Positions 11,073-21,811 of a DNA stretch of 64,000 nucleotides are shown piece by piece. Made by a program: the position numbers and the translations under genes. The notes beneath the pieces were generated by a model. It was not told where the DNA came from. It saw nothing but the letters and a program-made list of their open reading frames with translations, and ran no database searches. Positions within the stretch are counted from its first letter, which is position 1. The number at the start of each line of letters is the position of its first letter. The stretch spans positions 30,429,475-30,493,474 of the forward strand of contig OY829545.1 in the NCBI GenBank assembly GCA_963691705.1, given 5' to 3'. The DNA comes from Viola odorata. Lineage: Eukaryota > Streptophyta > Magnoliopsida > Malpighiales > Violaceae.

Positions 11073-13177
11073 TCAGCCTCTTTCCCCCTCCGGGGCAGAT
11101 GAACCATTCCCACTTTTGCTAACCTCATCCATTACGGTAGAGACATAATCGGCAACTTGGGATGGATTAGAAGAGTCACCCTTAAAGCGGGCTGCGAATC
11201 CAGAAGTGAAGGCTTCCAAGACCTTCTTTTTCCACAACGGCGCCCTGGCAAACTCCTCGTCTCGAGTTAACATCTCTTCGCGGAGAAGGAGATTTTTCTT
11301 CTTTTCCAACGCCAACTCTGCCTCCAGAACCTCCATTTTTGCTTTCCCGGCTGACCTCTCTCTGTTTAGTTCCTTTTGTGACTCGTCATAAAGACGCGTT
11401 AGCAGCCTCACATGGTCCGCCGTTCGGTCAAGCTGCACCTTTTGAGCGCACATCGCGCTAGAAAAATTTCGTGACTCTCGATCGTGAATTTCGAACAGAT
11501 AGTTCAGATAGCGGAAGCTATCCAGAGAGTCATTCATAACATGCCGGTGACGGGCCTTCGAAGAAAGCTGAAGAAATTTCTCTTTCTCTTCCCAGGAACT
11601 CATCATTTCCCCTATCAAGGGCGCGGTAAACTCATCTCTAGAGAAGGGTTGGGGTACTCTGATAGCACGGAGACCATCAAACCAGAACCCTGTCAGGTTC
11701 ATACGATAGGCTGGGGTCCCGCTAGGGCCACCGTAGGAAAGATTGACAGACGGAGTTGAAGAAGAACCCTCAGTAAGCACATTCGAGATAGGAGTAAAGA
11801 ACAGCTGCGGAAGGGCTTTAGGCGGCAACCCAGCAGCTGAGTCCGTAGCGGAAGGCATGATCACTACATTAGGAATACAGTGAGAAATCAGAGAATCAGG
11901 AGCGTTAGCTGTAGGAAGAGGACATGTCATCGGTGGAGCCTCCGCCTCAGTAGAACAGGTAGCAGCTGGCGCCTCAGTGGTCTTCACCGGCTGAGAGGTA
12001 CTCACCTTAGACGAAACGGCAGGTATAGAAGCAGTCGCCGCATCAACAGAAGATACCTCACTAGCCTGTTCACTTGTGTCCACTCGAAGTTTTTTTCGAC
12101 GCAAGGAAGAAGCATGGCAAAGGTCTGGTTTAGCATCCATATCCTCGTCGTCATTATCAATCACCCTTGTCGCGGTTCGACCGGAGTCTGTTCCCTTGCG
12201 ACGATCTGGTAGCCAATTCTCGACGAAACGAGAAGCTCGAGCAGAGCTGCCGAGCCTTCGTCCTCCCCGCGCAACCGTCTTGGTTCTCCTCCTCGGAGGC
12301 CGAACGCTTTAGCGATTGGAGCCTTCGGCAGGAGGAGAGGCTGGTAAAGTTTGGAGTGGCGTTACATTCAAAGGAGCGCCAGCGTCACCTGGAGATCGAC
12401 CGTTAGCATCTTCTGTAAAAGAAACGTGTTAAGACAAATGCAAAAGAAAACGCGAAAAGAGGCAGACTCACCCATAACGCACTCCTCCAGAGGCTTGAAC
12501 AAAGCAAAGTCGCGTATACGATAGCAGGTATCCTTATCCAATAGAGCATTAGCCTGCTCTAGCTCAGCTCTGGTCAGTATCGCGGGATTCGTCCAAAGGG
12601 GGCCTATGAGCTCCTGGTTGAAATTAATGCGCCACAAACGGGATGGTAGCTCGAGAATGAAGAAACTACTTTTCCAATCAGCCACACCCTTCTTAAAGCC
12701 GCGAAACTGCTGCCAGAATGACTGCACGAACGCGTCATCCCATCGAGGAGTGATTTCGATTAAACAATTATGACAATTCATACTAAAGAATTTGCGAAAT
12801 AAATTGAGAGATGGGGTGAAAATGTTCTTCAACTCGCAAGCGCGAAGAAAAGCATAAACCATACACCAGGAAGAAGGAGTTATCTGGGCAGGATTAAGGT
12901 TGTACTCCCGCTGCAGCGTTAGTATTGATTCATGAATGGGAAAGCGGAAACCATAAAGGAACATCTTAAAATAAAGTAGCCTACAGAAACCCCACGCCGG
13001 ATTATGAAGCCGCATATGACTTTCAGGAATAAAAGGTTCATATCCGGGAGGAAAGGTAATACCGTGTTCGTCCAGTTCGGCCTTTAAAACCACATCGCAT
13101 GTAAAAATACTGGGTGATTGTGCGACCTCTGGATCCATGGGTTTCCAGATAACCTGGCGAGGCCTATTCCTAACCAT
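11073..13177 (-). pseudogene. Antisense gene B of element 1 (second PF04195-like protein), two exons, one nonsense codon
   Basis: Exon 1 is 13177-12472 (706 nt) and exon 2 is 12412-11073; together they keep one frame (682 codons). Exon 1 resembles A distantly but has the same family plan: FLYGFRFPIHESILTLQREY, LNPAQITPSSWC, then FILELPSRLWRINFNQELIGPLW. Exon 2 begins acidic/Pro-rich, has a basic patch (RRKKLRV), then a helical region of charged residues (EVLEAELALEKKKNLLLREE) typical of a coiled coil. The only break is TAA at 12309-12311 in exon 2. Role unknown. The paralogy with A suggests an old duplication within the lineage. Confidence 0.75.
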
Positions 13178-13365
13178 AATAAACCAGCAAATAGGAAATC
13201 TAAGAGGATTAAAGTGGTACCTTAGAAGGGAAGACCTACGGGTGAATCGGCGGACGACGGCAGGCGACCAGAAGGTTATTCGGGGAAGAAGACGAAGGAA
13301 GACGAAGGAAGACGAAGGGAAAAATTCGAAGCAAGGGCAAAAGTTTTGGAAAGAGAAAATGGTCC

Positions 13366-13375
13366 TTCTTAAAGG
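13366..13375 (-). promoter_or_regulatory. Weak TATA-like box upstream of antisense gene B, element 1
   Basis: Minus-strand CTTTAAGAAG lies about 190 bp before the B start. Counterparts CTTTAAAAGA (31771-31780) and CTTTAAAAAG (39757-39766) sit 172-183 bp before B in elements 2 and 3. This is the weakest of the four promoter motifs. Confidence 0.4.
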
Positions 13376-13718
13376 ATTAAAATGCCACCGCATTAATTGA
13401 GCCACCAATCATGCTGAGACGCGTGTAAAAAGAAGTTGGCCACGTGGAAACGCATTAAAGGAATTTGAAAAGAGAAGTTATTCGTCGTGATTCCCCAAAG
13501 GGTGACAAAGTTAACCCAGTCAAAATAACCGCGAAGTGGTTGCCCCGATAAGGCTAACCCCTCGCATTAGCTATCAACAAGACCAACATACTGACGGAAA
13601 GATAATCACAAAAAGGAAAGATAGAAAGCATCACTTTATTCATAAGATGCCAAAAGGCATGTACAATATGCCTAACGAAAGGGCACTAATCATCATCGGG
13701 CCAATAAATGCCATAGTG

Positions 13719-14108
13719 CTAAACCCCGTCGTCATCCAGGAAGGGTATCTTCTCGACAGCAGATGGAGAGGGTTCATCCATCCCCCTCCCTAGGCAGGGG
13801 CCTGACGGGCCTAACTTTCCCTTGGCGCCCGATCCTACCGATCCAGCACCAGCGTCGAGGGAGGAAGTTTTCTCCAGCAAGCGGTCAGATAAAGGAAAGC
13901 GTTTGCTACCCTCTCGGGTAGTGGAGCTAGAAGAATCTAAAGCCGCGATGGACACCTTGGAAGTCTTCTCCCTTTGCCTCTTGCGGCCCTTTCGACGGAC
14001 CGGAGGCCTCCATGGTGGCGACGGAGGAGGGTGATCTGAGTCCGGCGAAGTCGGAGGGGTTGGCAAGGAGTCGCGATCCGCGGTACTCAAAAAATAAAAA
14101 TCAGCCAT
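13719..14108 (-). pseudogene. Antisense gene C of element 1, C-terminally shortened
   Basis: This starts at MADFYFLSTADRDS (14108), not at the upstream Met at 14282: the MAD-YFL start is the point where homology with C of elements 2 and 3 begins. The N-terminus is Ser/Pro/Asp-rich (TPPTSPDSDHPPPSPPWRP), followed by a basic stretch (RRKGRKRQREK) that could act as a nuclear signal. The frame ends at TAG 13719-13721, 15 codons before the homologous end, cutting the conserved acidic/aromatic tail. I recognise no family. Confidence 0.6.
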
Positions 14109-14175
14109 GTGACCTGCAAAAAAGTAAAAGAGAAAGAGGAGGATGAAGATGAATAGGAAAAGGGGAAAGCAACTC

Positions 14176-14185
14176 CTTAAATAGC
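14176..14185 (-). promoter_or_regulatory. TATA-like box upstream of antisense gene C, element 1
   Basis: Minus-strand CTATTTAAGG lies about 70 bp before the C start. It is conserved at 32625-32634 and about 40539-40548. Confidence 0.55.
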
Positions 14186-14431
14186 CAAGGAAGCGCTCCG
14201 ATCCTCGCGCATGCCCTTGAAAAACAATTAAGGCGCCTGGGAAAAGTAACCGTAATTGCAGAATCCGATCCGGCACAGGCATACCCGCTCGTTAAATGCG
14301 CCAATCAAAAGGCACCAAATAACCGCCCAACCACCTACCCTTGGGAAAGCGGCTCAGGAAAATAGTTGAGGCAGAACATTCATTGCCGGTTCCCGGAACA
14401 TAACCACTGCAATGCTATGTCCCGAGGAAGA

Positions 14432-14449
14432 CTCATTTTCAGTTGGGCT
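14432..14449 (+). repeat. Internal copy of the 3' LTR-boundary motif, element 1
   Basis: CTCATTTTCAGTTGGGCT is followed by a short LTR-start-like ATAACGAAT. The same motif occurs at 15173-15190 just before the 3' LTR, 741 bp away. Confidence 0.7.
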
Positions 14450-14608
14450 CATAACGAATACCTCCAACTAACACATCAAGAAATCAAACAAGGGAAGAGA
14501 AGACTTGATAATAGAAACAACCATTTATTTATGGCCTGAGCAGCCTTAGCGTCTAGATATGTACAAGAAAGCATAAGAAAAAGAAACAAGAGGAAGCGAA
14601 GATAGCGG

Positions 14609-14991
14609 TCAAGCGTGAGTCCCAGCATCATCCTCCCCTGGCACGACGGGAACTTCCCTCAAGGCACCAGCAACGACGGTCAGTTCGGCAGAACAGGCCC
14701 TCATACCCTTCAAGCAGCAAGCCAATAAGTCTTTCCTCTGCTGCAGCATAGAAGCAACCACCTCAATGCGGGAAGTGGTGGCAGTGAGCTTCGCCAAGCT
14801 CTCCAAAGGATTGAAATCCTCCAGAGACATCCCAGTTGCCTCGACAGAATGGGGGTTGACATTCCTTGTAGCTCCAGGACATCTTCCGCAGTCTTGGTGG
14901 TCATCCTCTCTAGGAAGCCGATGTCACCTTCAGTAAGGTTCTTCAGGGTTAGAGCTTTGGAGATCAGGAAATTCCTGGTCAGCTCATCCAT
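14609..14991 (-). pseudogene. Antisense gene D of element 1, frameshifted
   Basis: The start MDELTRNFLISKA is at 14991. The intact copies in elements 2 and 3 are 384 nt; this one is 383 nt because of a one-base deletion near 14848, so the second half (from MSLEDFNPLESLAKL) is in another frame. The protein looks all-helical with a CCLKGMRACSAELT segment. I recognise no family. Confidence 0.65.
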
Positions 14992-15050
14992 GGTGAAATA
15001 TGAAAATAAAGGACGAAAAGATGTGAGAAAACTTACATGAAGGAAAACTT

Positions 15051-15060
15051 CAATTTATAG
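15051..15060 (-). promoter_or_regulatory. TATA box upstream of antisense gene D, element 1
   Basis: Minus-strand CTATAAATTG lies 60 bp before the D start. It is identical in elements 2 (33494-33503) and 3 (41393-41402). Confidence 0.65.
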
Positions 15061-15192
15061 ACTCTGGACAACTACGGTCAGGGCAAGCCCACCTCCTGAC
15101 AAAGAGTCGCTCCGGTATATGGAAGACCGACGTGCTCGAAGAGGGGGCGTTAGCCCTTGGTAAACACTCGGGCTCATTTTCAGTTGGGCTTA

Positions 15193-15763
15193 TGATAACA
15201 ATCCGCCTAACGGCAAGGGCATTTTCGCCTCTTACCCCGTATGGAAAGAAAATGATCATTGTTCCTACCGCCGCGGTAGGGTCGAGGCAGTCGTCTCCCC
15301 CCAGGAGACTGACACCAGGAGGGCTGACGTCACATACAAGGCCCCTACATGGAACTTCTAGATGACCAGAGGAGCTATCTCACCGGATTGAAAACCACGC
15401 GTTGGGAGGAACGCACTAGCCGTTACCTTGCTTAGGTAACAACTACCCCCACACCTACCGCCATGACCACATATCATAACATGGGCAAACCATGACCCCC
15501 TGACGGGAACGGTTGCCCCCTAATAATCCCACTCGCGCATAAATGCTCATTTCATCTATAAATACCTCCACCACGAAGGAGGAAGGTAAGCGGAATTTAC
15601 TGGCCCAAGCTCTGCCAATTTTACCACAAATACTGACTTAAGCGTCGGAGTGTTTCCGCCGAGACCCCCTCCGGCGTCTTGCAGGTACCACGGACCACCG
15701 CGGATCCTGAACTGAAGAAGCCCTTTCCCCTTCTACCCTTCGGTAGTAGATAAATTCTTATCA
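15193..15763 (+). repeat. 3' LTR of element 1
   Basis: 571 bp, about 97% identical to 583-1153. It ends directly against element 2 sequence (GCCAGTAGACAAC). The leader hairpin seen in the 5' LTR is spoiled here by a base lost from its first arm. Confidence 0.93.
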
Positions 15764-17307
15764 GCCAGTAGACAACATGAAGCCAATCCCCGTCAGCGTA
15801 GTTGAAGAAGCAAATTTTTTGGTTAGCGAAAAATTAAACGCAGAGGAAAGCGTACAGCTAGCTCGATTATTGAACAGATGTAAAGGAGAATTCGCGTGGA
15901 AGCCAGCAGATATGCCGGGAATTTCACGAGAAACAGCAGAGCACCGACTTAACGTTAACCCTGACATCACACCCGTCCAGCAAAAGAGGCGAGCTTTCTC
16001 TCCAGAAAAGATGATAGCTATCGAGAAAGAGATATCAAAACTCACGGATGCTGGCTTCATCAGAGAAGTTCAGTACCCGACATGGTTGGCTAATCCTGTC
16101 CTAGTCCCAAAACCTAACCGAGAATGGCGCATGTGTATTGACTTCACTGATTTGAATGATGCCTGTCCCAAAGACTGTTATCCTCTTCCTCGAATCGATC
16201 AACTGGTCGACCAAACCGCGGGATACGCTTACCTAAGCTCGTTGGATGCTAACTCGGGATATCACCAAATCCCCATGGTTGTGGAAGATGAAGAAAAGAC
16301 CGCCTTTATCACTCCCAAAGCCACCTATTGCTATACAGCAATGCCGTTTGGATTAAAAAATACTGGGGCAACATTCCAGCGCATGGCAAATAAAGTTTTC
16401 AAGAAGTAAATTGGGAAAAAGGTAGAGGCTTACGTGGATGATATACTTGTCAAAAGTCAAAGCTTCGAGGACCATGTGGCTGATCTAGAAGAAGTTTTCA
16501 GCGTGATGCGAGAATACAAGATGAAGTTAAACCCCCATAAATGCATGTTCGCGTTTCAAACAGGCAAATTTCTAGGCTACGTGGTCAGCCAGAAAGGCAT
16601 CCAGCCTAATCCTTCGAAAATAAAAGCGATCCAAGACATGATACCTCCGCGAACTGTCAAAGAAGTGCAAAAGCTCACAGGGCGCATCATTGCGTTAGGG
16701 CGGTTTATCTCCAAGCAAGGCGAAAGATGCCTCCTTTTTTTTAAAATTATTCGTAAGAGAGCCCCCTTTGGGTGGACAGAAGAAGAAGAAGAAGCGTTTG
16801 TCGGCATAAAGGCCTACCTCTCGTCTGACCTGGTGCTGACAAGACCGGAACCGAGCGACGCGTTATACTTATATCTAGGTGTCGCCGACGAGGTGGTCAG
16901 TGTCATCCTGGTACGGAGCGATAGACACATTCATCGCCCCGTATTCTTTGTCAGCCGCATACTGAAGGATGCCGAGTCGGGGTACACTCGCATAGAAAAG
17001 GTAGCGTTTGCCCTTGTACAGGCAACGCGAAAGATGGATCGATACTTTCAAGCACATCCTGTTGTAGTACTTACTGATCAACCATTGGGAAATTTTTTTA
17101 GAAAGCCTGAGTCCTCAGGAAGAATGCTGATCTGGGCAATCGAACTCGAGCAGTATGGATTGCAATACAAGGCTAGACCATCCATCAAAGCCCAAGCGTT
17201 AGCAGACTTCATAGCAAAATGCACATTTACACAAGAGTTGCCGGTGAACCGACCAGAAGGGGAAGGGGAAGAGACAGATCTCTCATCCCCAGACACTTAC
17301 AGTGATG
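15764..17307 (+). pseudogene. pol: pol of element 2, middle part: reverse transcriptase and first RNase H
   Basis: Continues the polyprotein cut at 577. RT motifs: CIDFTDLNDACPKDCYPLPR, DANSGYHQI, TAMPFGLKNTGATFQR, and an intact catalytic YVDDILVKS at about 16432-16458. The RNase H part has PVVVLTDQPL and ends near QALADFIAKCTF. One nonsense codon (TAA, 16407-16409) and a frame adjustment near 16410-16430 are the visible breaks. The frame runs into the Athila-like LTR at 17308. The residues SPDTYSD at the edge match SPETYAD of element 1, and the frame resumes at 23521. Confidence 0.9.
17303..17307 (+). other. Left target-site duplication of the Athila-like element (TGATG)
   Basis: Exact match to 23521-23525. 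Confidence 0.92.
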
Positions 17308-19007
17308 TGATAGCATATTTTTATGCACGATTTTCTCCCCATTTTCTCACCCATTTAAGGCATGATTTTGCTAATTTACCCTTATTTTCACTATTATTGT
17401 AGATCTAGGCCTAAATAGGGAGTTTATGCGAAAAGATGCATTTTTGGAGTATTTTGTGCAGTTTTGAGCTTCAAGACCAAAAGTCGAGGTCCCGAGTCCA
17501 AAGCAGCATTCAAGGTCACGAATAGGATTCTCCATTCAGGACCCCGAAGGGCGAAGAATGACATTTCCACGTGTCCTCTTGCCAGAGCTTCCATGTGCCT
17601 CCTCTGACACTATTCCAGCAGTCTGCACTAACCACCAAATACCTACAGCTCTGACCATCTCAGCCCTTGAGCCCAGTCCAGACCTGCCAAAGCTGGGAAA
17701 ATCAGACGGCTTTATGCTTTTTCAACTTTGTGCTTTAGGGAGCATGGATCCATTATAGTAGGCTTTCATTTAATGCATTTTGTCCCTAAATTTAGGCTGA
17801 AGATATTTTGTGCTTGGAGCTCTAGTATATAAGGAGCATCCAAGAGTAGTTTAGGATCATCTCTTATCATTTTTATCACTTAGCAAGTTTTAGAAAAACA
17901 TATTAGTTTTAGTTTTCTTAGACTTCTCTCTAGTTTATCTCTCTAGTTCTTGTTAGCTCATCTTCAACCTTGCTGTCGGGCTTCAAAATGGATTTTAGTA
18001 ACAAACTTTTCTTACCTTACTCTATTTATTTACTTCTTATGCTTTCTTTAATTATTATTTGTTCATCTTCAAGCATGAGTAGCTAAATCTTTAATTCTTA
18101 GCAAGGGTTATTCAAGGGTTGCAAGGGCAGATTCGAGGCCTTAATGTGCTTAATATATTCTTGATACCATATTCAACTACTTATCGTTTTAATTACATCT
18201 TTGCATGAAATAATTTGAGGCTTGATCAACTGATTATTACTTTGTGTGAATGCTGCCATCTGTGTGATGAATACGGAAGGAAAATTGCATGGAACAAGTA
18301 GGCATCTGTTTAGTCTTGACTACGCTGAAGTGGTCTCGAATAGATAGGGTGGGTGGTTGATTAGAGCGAGGTCACGAGCCTGACAAACTGAGGGACTTTC
18401 AGCTCTAGATCTGTCTTTTCTTAGCTTCATGGGCAGTTTGAGTATGGCCCTCCAGCATTCGTGCCTGGAGGGATGGCGGACTGTCAAGACTACCTCATAT
18501 GTAGAAACGAGGGGTAGTTTCTCTTAAGAGAAAAGTAGGGGATATCCGAGGAATCTGGTCCCTATGTCATTTCTATGATGTCTCGAATAGAATACCCTTG
18601 AGTTGATGACGATCGAGCCCCCAAATGCAACCCGAGAGTACCTTTGCTAAGAATCCTTCTTTATTTGATTATTTGCGACTATTTCACCCCTGTTTGATAT
18701 TTCTGAACTCATTTGCTGATTTGCTTACTTTATCATTTGGGACCTCGAACGTGACATTCGAGACCCCGAATACTGCTTTCCTAGATAGAAATTGTTAGCT
18801 CCCCAATCTATCTTGGCTAACTCGTTTAGCCAAGTAAACCCCCCCTCCCCTGATTGTTACTCTTTGTGCTTTTGTCCCGCGAATTCATTCAAGACCATAG
18901 ATCAGTCTCTCACAATCCCTGTGTTCGACCCCGACTACCACTGTACACATTATCTCTTGTGCACACACGTTTTTGGGCATTATAAATCTCTATTTGACTG
19001 ACGATCA
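17308..19007 (+). repeat. 5' LTR of the Athila-like element
   Basis: 1700 bp. A TATA-like AGTATATAAGG lies at about 17824-17834. Several copies of an AAGGTCCCGA-type motif occur (for example near 17490-17560). ORFs in it are chance. Confidence 0.93.
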
Positions 19008-19010
19008 AAT

Positions 19011-19028
19011 TGGCGTCGTTGCCTGGGA
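19011..19028 (+). other. Primer-binding site, Athila-like element
   Basis: TGGCGTCGTTGCCTGGGA, three bases after the LTR. It resembles the complement of the 3' end of plant tRNA-Asp with two differences. Confidence 0.75.
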
Positions 19029-19061
19029 TTGTTTCAAGACTGATTTATTTCTCTTGTTTTT

Positions 19062-20122
19062 ATGGCCAGGAGACTAGCACATGGAAGACCACCTGACTAG
19101 GCCTAATCAGCCTAGCCAACGTCGAGGCCCCGACTATAATCAAGGCCAAGTGTGGGGAAATCCCACGTTTTCTGACCCTCCTTCTTCCTTTCCTTTTTAA
19201 TTTTCAAATTCCAAGTCAAACTCAGCTTTTTGGTATTCTTTATGCATACTCTTTATGTTCCCTAGGGTAGTTTTAATTATCTTTATCTCTTTCTTCTCTC
19301 CCCTCATCAATTCTTTTTTTTGTTCCCTAAGGTAGTTTTAATTATCTTTATCTCTTTCTTCTCTCCCCTCATAAATTCTCTTTTTATGTTCCCTAGGGTA
19401 GTTTTAATTATTTTTATCTCTTTCTTCTCTCCCCTCATCAATTCTCTTTTTATGTTACCTATGTGGTTATATGTGGTTTTAATTACTTTTGTCTCCTTCC
19501 CTCCTCATTTAATTCTCTTGTCTCCTTCTTTTTAATCCCCATTTAATTCCCTTTGTTTTTATTCCTTTTTCCTATTTCCAAAATTCAAAAGCAACTCACC
19601 TTTTTCTTTCCTTTCCGCAGGTGTAGGCGTATGCTGTCTTGGGAACTTCTCGGCCTCTCCCGACGCGCCACGTGGAGGCCAAAGACTGAGGAAATCAGAT
19701 CCCCTCTTTCTCTCCATCTTTCCATATCATCACAAAACCCACTACCCCACGCCACCTCCTCGTCTTCACCAAAAACCTAAACAACGCCCAGCCACACATC
19801 CAACTCTCACATCAACTTCCAAAAAAAATTTAAAAAAAAAAAAATTTTAAACAAAAATATCTTCCATCTTTTCTTCTCCCCCATGGCAAAAACGAAAATC
19901 TCCACACCTCCCACTTCAGCTGCTCCCCCCCAAGACTAGACTCGCGCCCCCACCCCGGTTGCCCCCGAAGAGCAAGCCCCTTCTACTCAAGGCCCCGAAC
20001 AGATGCCGGTTGACAACACTATCCAAAGCCTACTCAACGACATCTTGAACACCAATCGCGCCATCTTGAAGGAGACTCAAGCTCTCGCCCTTGCAGTCGC
20101 GCAGCACAATCCTCCTCCCTAA
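19062..20122 (+). pseudogene. Remnants of coding sequence in the Athila-like element
   Basis: A possible gag start ATGGCCAGGAGA at 19062 meets a stop after 12 codons. A second short frame, 19883-20122, starts MAKTKIST, is interrupted by TAG after 18 codons and then continues with APEEQAPSTQG to a helical end, LLNDILNTNRAILKETQALA. It resembles a degraded gag or accessory reading frame, but I cannot assign it. Between them lie tandem repeats (19250-19500) and T/C-rich sequence. Confidence 0.4.
19250..19500 (+). repeat. 64-bp tandem repeat in the Athila-like interior
   Basis: Units start near 19250, 19314, 19378 and 19442 (last partial). Each is built on GTTCCCTAGGGTAGTTTTAA followed by TTATCTCTTTCTTCTCTCCC. 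The hydrophobic ORF 19320-19535 is only this repeat translated. Confidence 0.88.
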
Positions 20123-21811
20123 TCCCGAATAATTTCACCCCTTTTCCCCCTGCGAGGGCTGATTATTTATCTCATGTTGAACAATATTCCCCTTTATGCT
20201 TTAAGTTTGAACTGCTTTCCTTTTGTCTCCTTCCCGCATTGAGGACAATGCAATGCCTAAGTGTGGGGAGGAGTTTGAACTGCTATTATTTTTCGTATTA
20301 TGCATATTTTATTTATTCCCTAGTTTATTTTTCCTAAGTTTATGCATGATACTTCTAGTTTTTCTTTATTTTTTTCTCGGATTTTTGCCTAGATTTTTGA
20401 AAACCCCCGAATGATGGACACACACCTGACTTATGCACATAGAATAAAAATGTTGTCTATAGTCAAGGTCCTGAATGCGATATTCTTTGCCTGTTATGCC
20501 TTATATCTGCTTCAAGACCTAGACACCAGTAGTCATGAATTGACACCTTGTGAGCAGTTGAGCCTTCATCCCTATGTTTATTGTTTGACTGAATGCATGA
20601 CTGGGTACTGGCTGGGTTTGCATAATATCCATGGGTATAGACGCATTTAGACATAGGAAAGCAACAAAAAGATTAAGACCTCGCATCGAATTGTTCTCTC
20701 TCATTTTTTTTTCTGTTTTCCCTTCTTGACCCCAAATCTCCTCTTGACCTCTCCAATTCTAACCATTTGAATTTTCCTTGATCTTTCTCTTGGCAGGTGA
20801 AGCAATGTTGTTGGGAGAGCTATCGAGGGCTAGACTAGACAAATGAAGCAGCAAAAGCAAAGTGTGGGGATCCCATCAATTCAAGACCCCGAACACTGGC
20901 ACAATTCAAGACCTCGAAGCTGAAACGAAGAAATCAAGGGCAGATCAGAACGAAAAATCACTCCCCACCCACATCAAAACACAAGTGTGGGGAAGTGAAA
21001 TCAGAATATCCAGCCCCTGAAGAACAAGGTCCCGATCCTCAATCCAGGTCCCTCTCTCTCTCGAAAATATATATATATATATATATAGAAAAACAGAAAT
21101 ATAAATAAAAGAGAGAGAGAAGAGACCAAATTTCATGAATAAGAGGAAAATCAACAGCCAACGTTCATTCAAGGTCCCGAGCCAAGGTCCCGAGTGGAGA
21201 AAGCAAGGATCCCCCCCGAAGAAGAAGAAACTAGTCTAGCTTTCGCCCTCAGCAACATTGTCTCACCATCTCGATTCCTTCTGCCAAGGGAGCGTTCCAG
21301 GTTTGAGTTGGTTTCACCACCTTCTCCTTTCACTTTCTTACTCTCCCTCTTCTCCATTTTTTCTTCTCATTACGCTTCTTCCATTCCCTCTTATCAATTA
21401 TCTTCTTTGTTTCCCCTTCTTGCCCTTGATGCGAAGTCTTTTGATTGCTGGATTGCCTATGCACGTGTCTAATGTACTCGGATTGATATGCAAACTTGGT
21501 TTTGTGCTACATTTTTTGCATACGTGAGTGTTTAAACACCTAGACTTATTCACGAGCGTGAGTGCAAACACCGACCCATGTGAGGACTGCTGGTGAATAT
21601 GCTGATGTGGAAAAGCCTCTTCTTAAGGGTCGTTATCCTTCTGATGTGATCCAGGTGTATCTAGGCGGGGTCTGTTTTCATTCGGGGTCCCGAATCTTGA
21701 AAGTAGCATGCTTATTCTCTGTGCTATGGTTTGGTGTGTCTATTCTATTTTGGGGCTGTTTTAAATTTTGTGAATGCTCGAGGGCGAGCATTGGGCAGTG
21801 TGGGGATTATT
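20123..21811 (+). other. 3' interior of the Athila-like element, non-coding
   Basis: No convincing gene. It has TTGAGGACAATGCAATG followed by AAGTGTGGGG (20240-20268), more AAGTGTGGGGA copies at about 20860 and 20983, an (AT)11 run at 21066-21088, and a terminal purine-rich GCAGTGTGGGGATTAT (21796-21811) that should be the polypurine tract before the 3' LTR. Confidence 0.6.

Larger units (their letters stand above)
583..15763 (+). mobile_element. Complete Tat-lineage Ty3/gypsy retrotransposon, element 1 (15.2 kb)
   Basis: Two 571-bp LTRs (583-1153 and 15193-15763) start with TGATAAC and end with TATCA. Order inside: primer site, gag, protease, RT, RNase H, second plant-type RNase H, integrase, six-unit tandem array, four antisense genes, 3' LTR. 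The second RNase H is the known hallmark of the Tat lineage, and antisense extra ORFs are described for Retand-like Tat elements. By eye I count about 15 substitutions and two single-base indels between the LTRs, or about 2.6% divergence. The coding regions have several stops and frameshifts, so the copy is not autonomous. Confidence 0.92.

Noticed and set aside
8102..15365. Plus-strand ORFs across the antisense region (for example 8729-9034, 11880-12212, 36730-37200)
   Set aside because: Shadows of the minus-strand genes; not conserved in frame between elements.
17308..17402. C-terminal tail of the RT ORF (16434-17402)
   Set aside because: The tail is Athila-like LTR; the true frame resumes at 23521.
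19320..19535. Hydrophobic ORF with repeated VVLIIFISFFSP, membrane-like
   Set aside because: Direct translation of a 64-bp T-rich tandem repeat; no start context or conservation.
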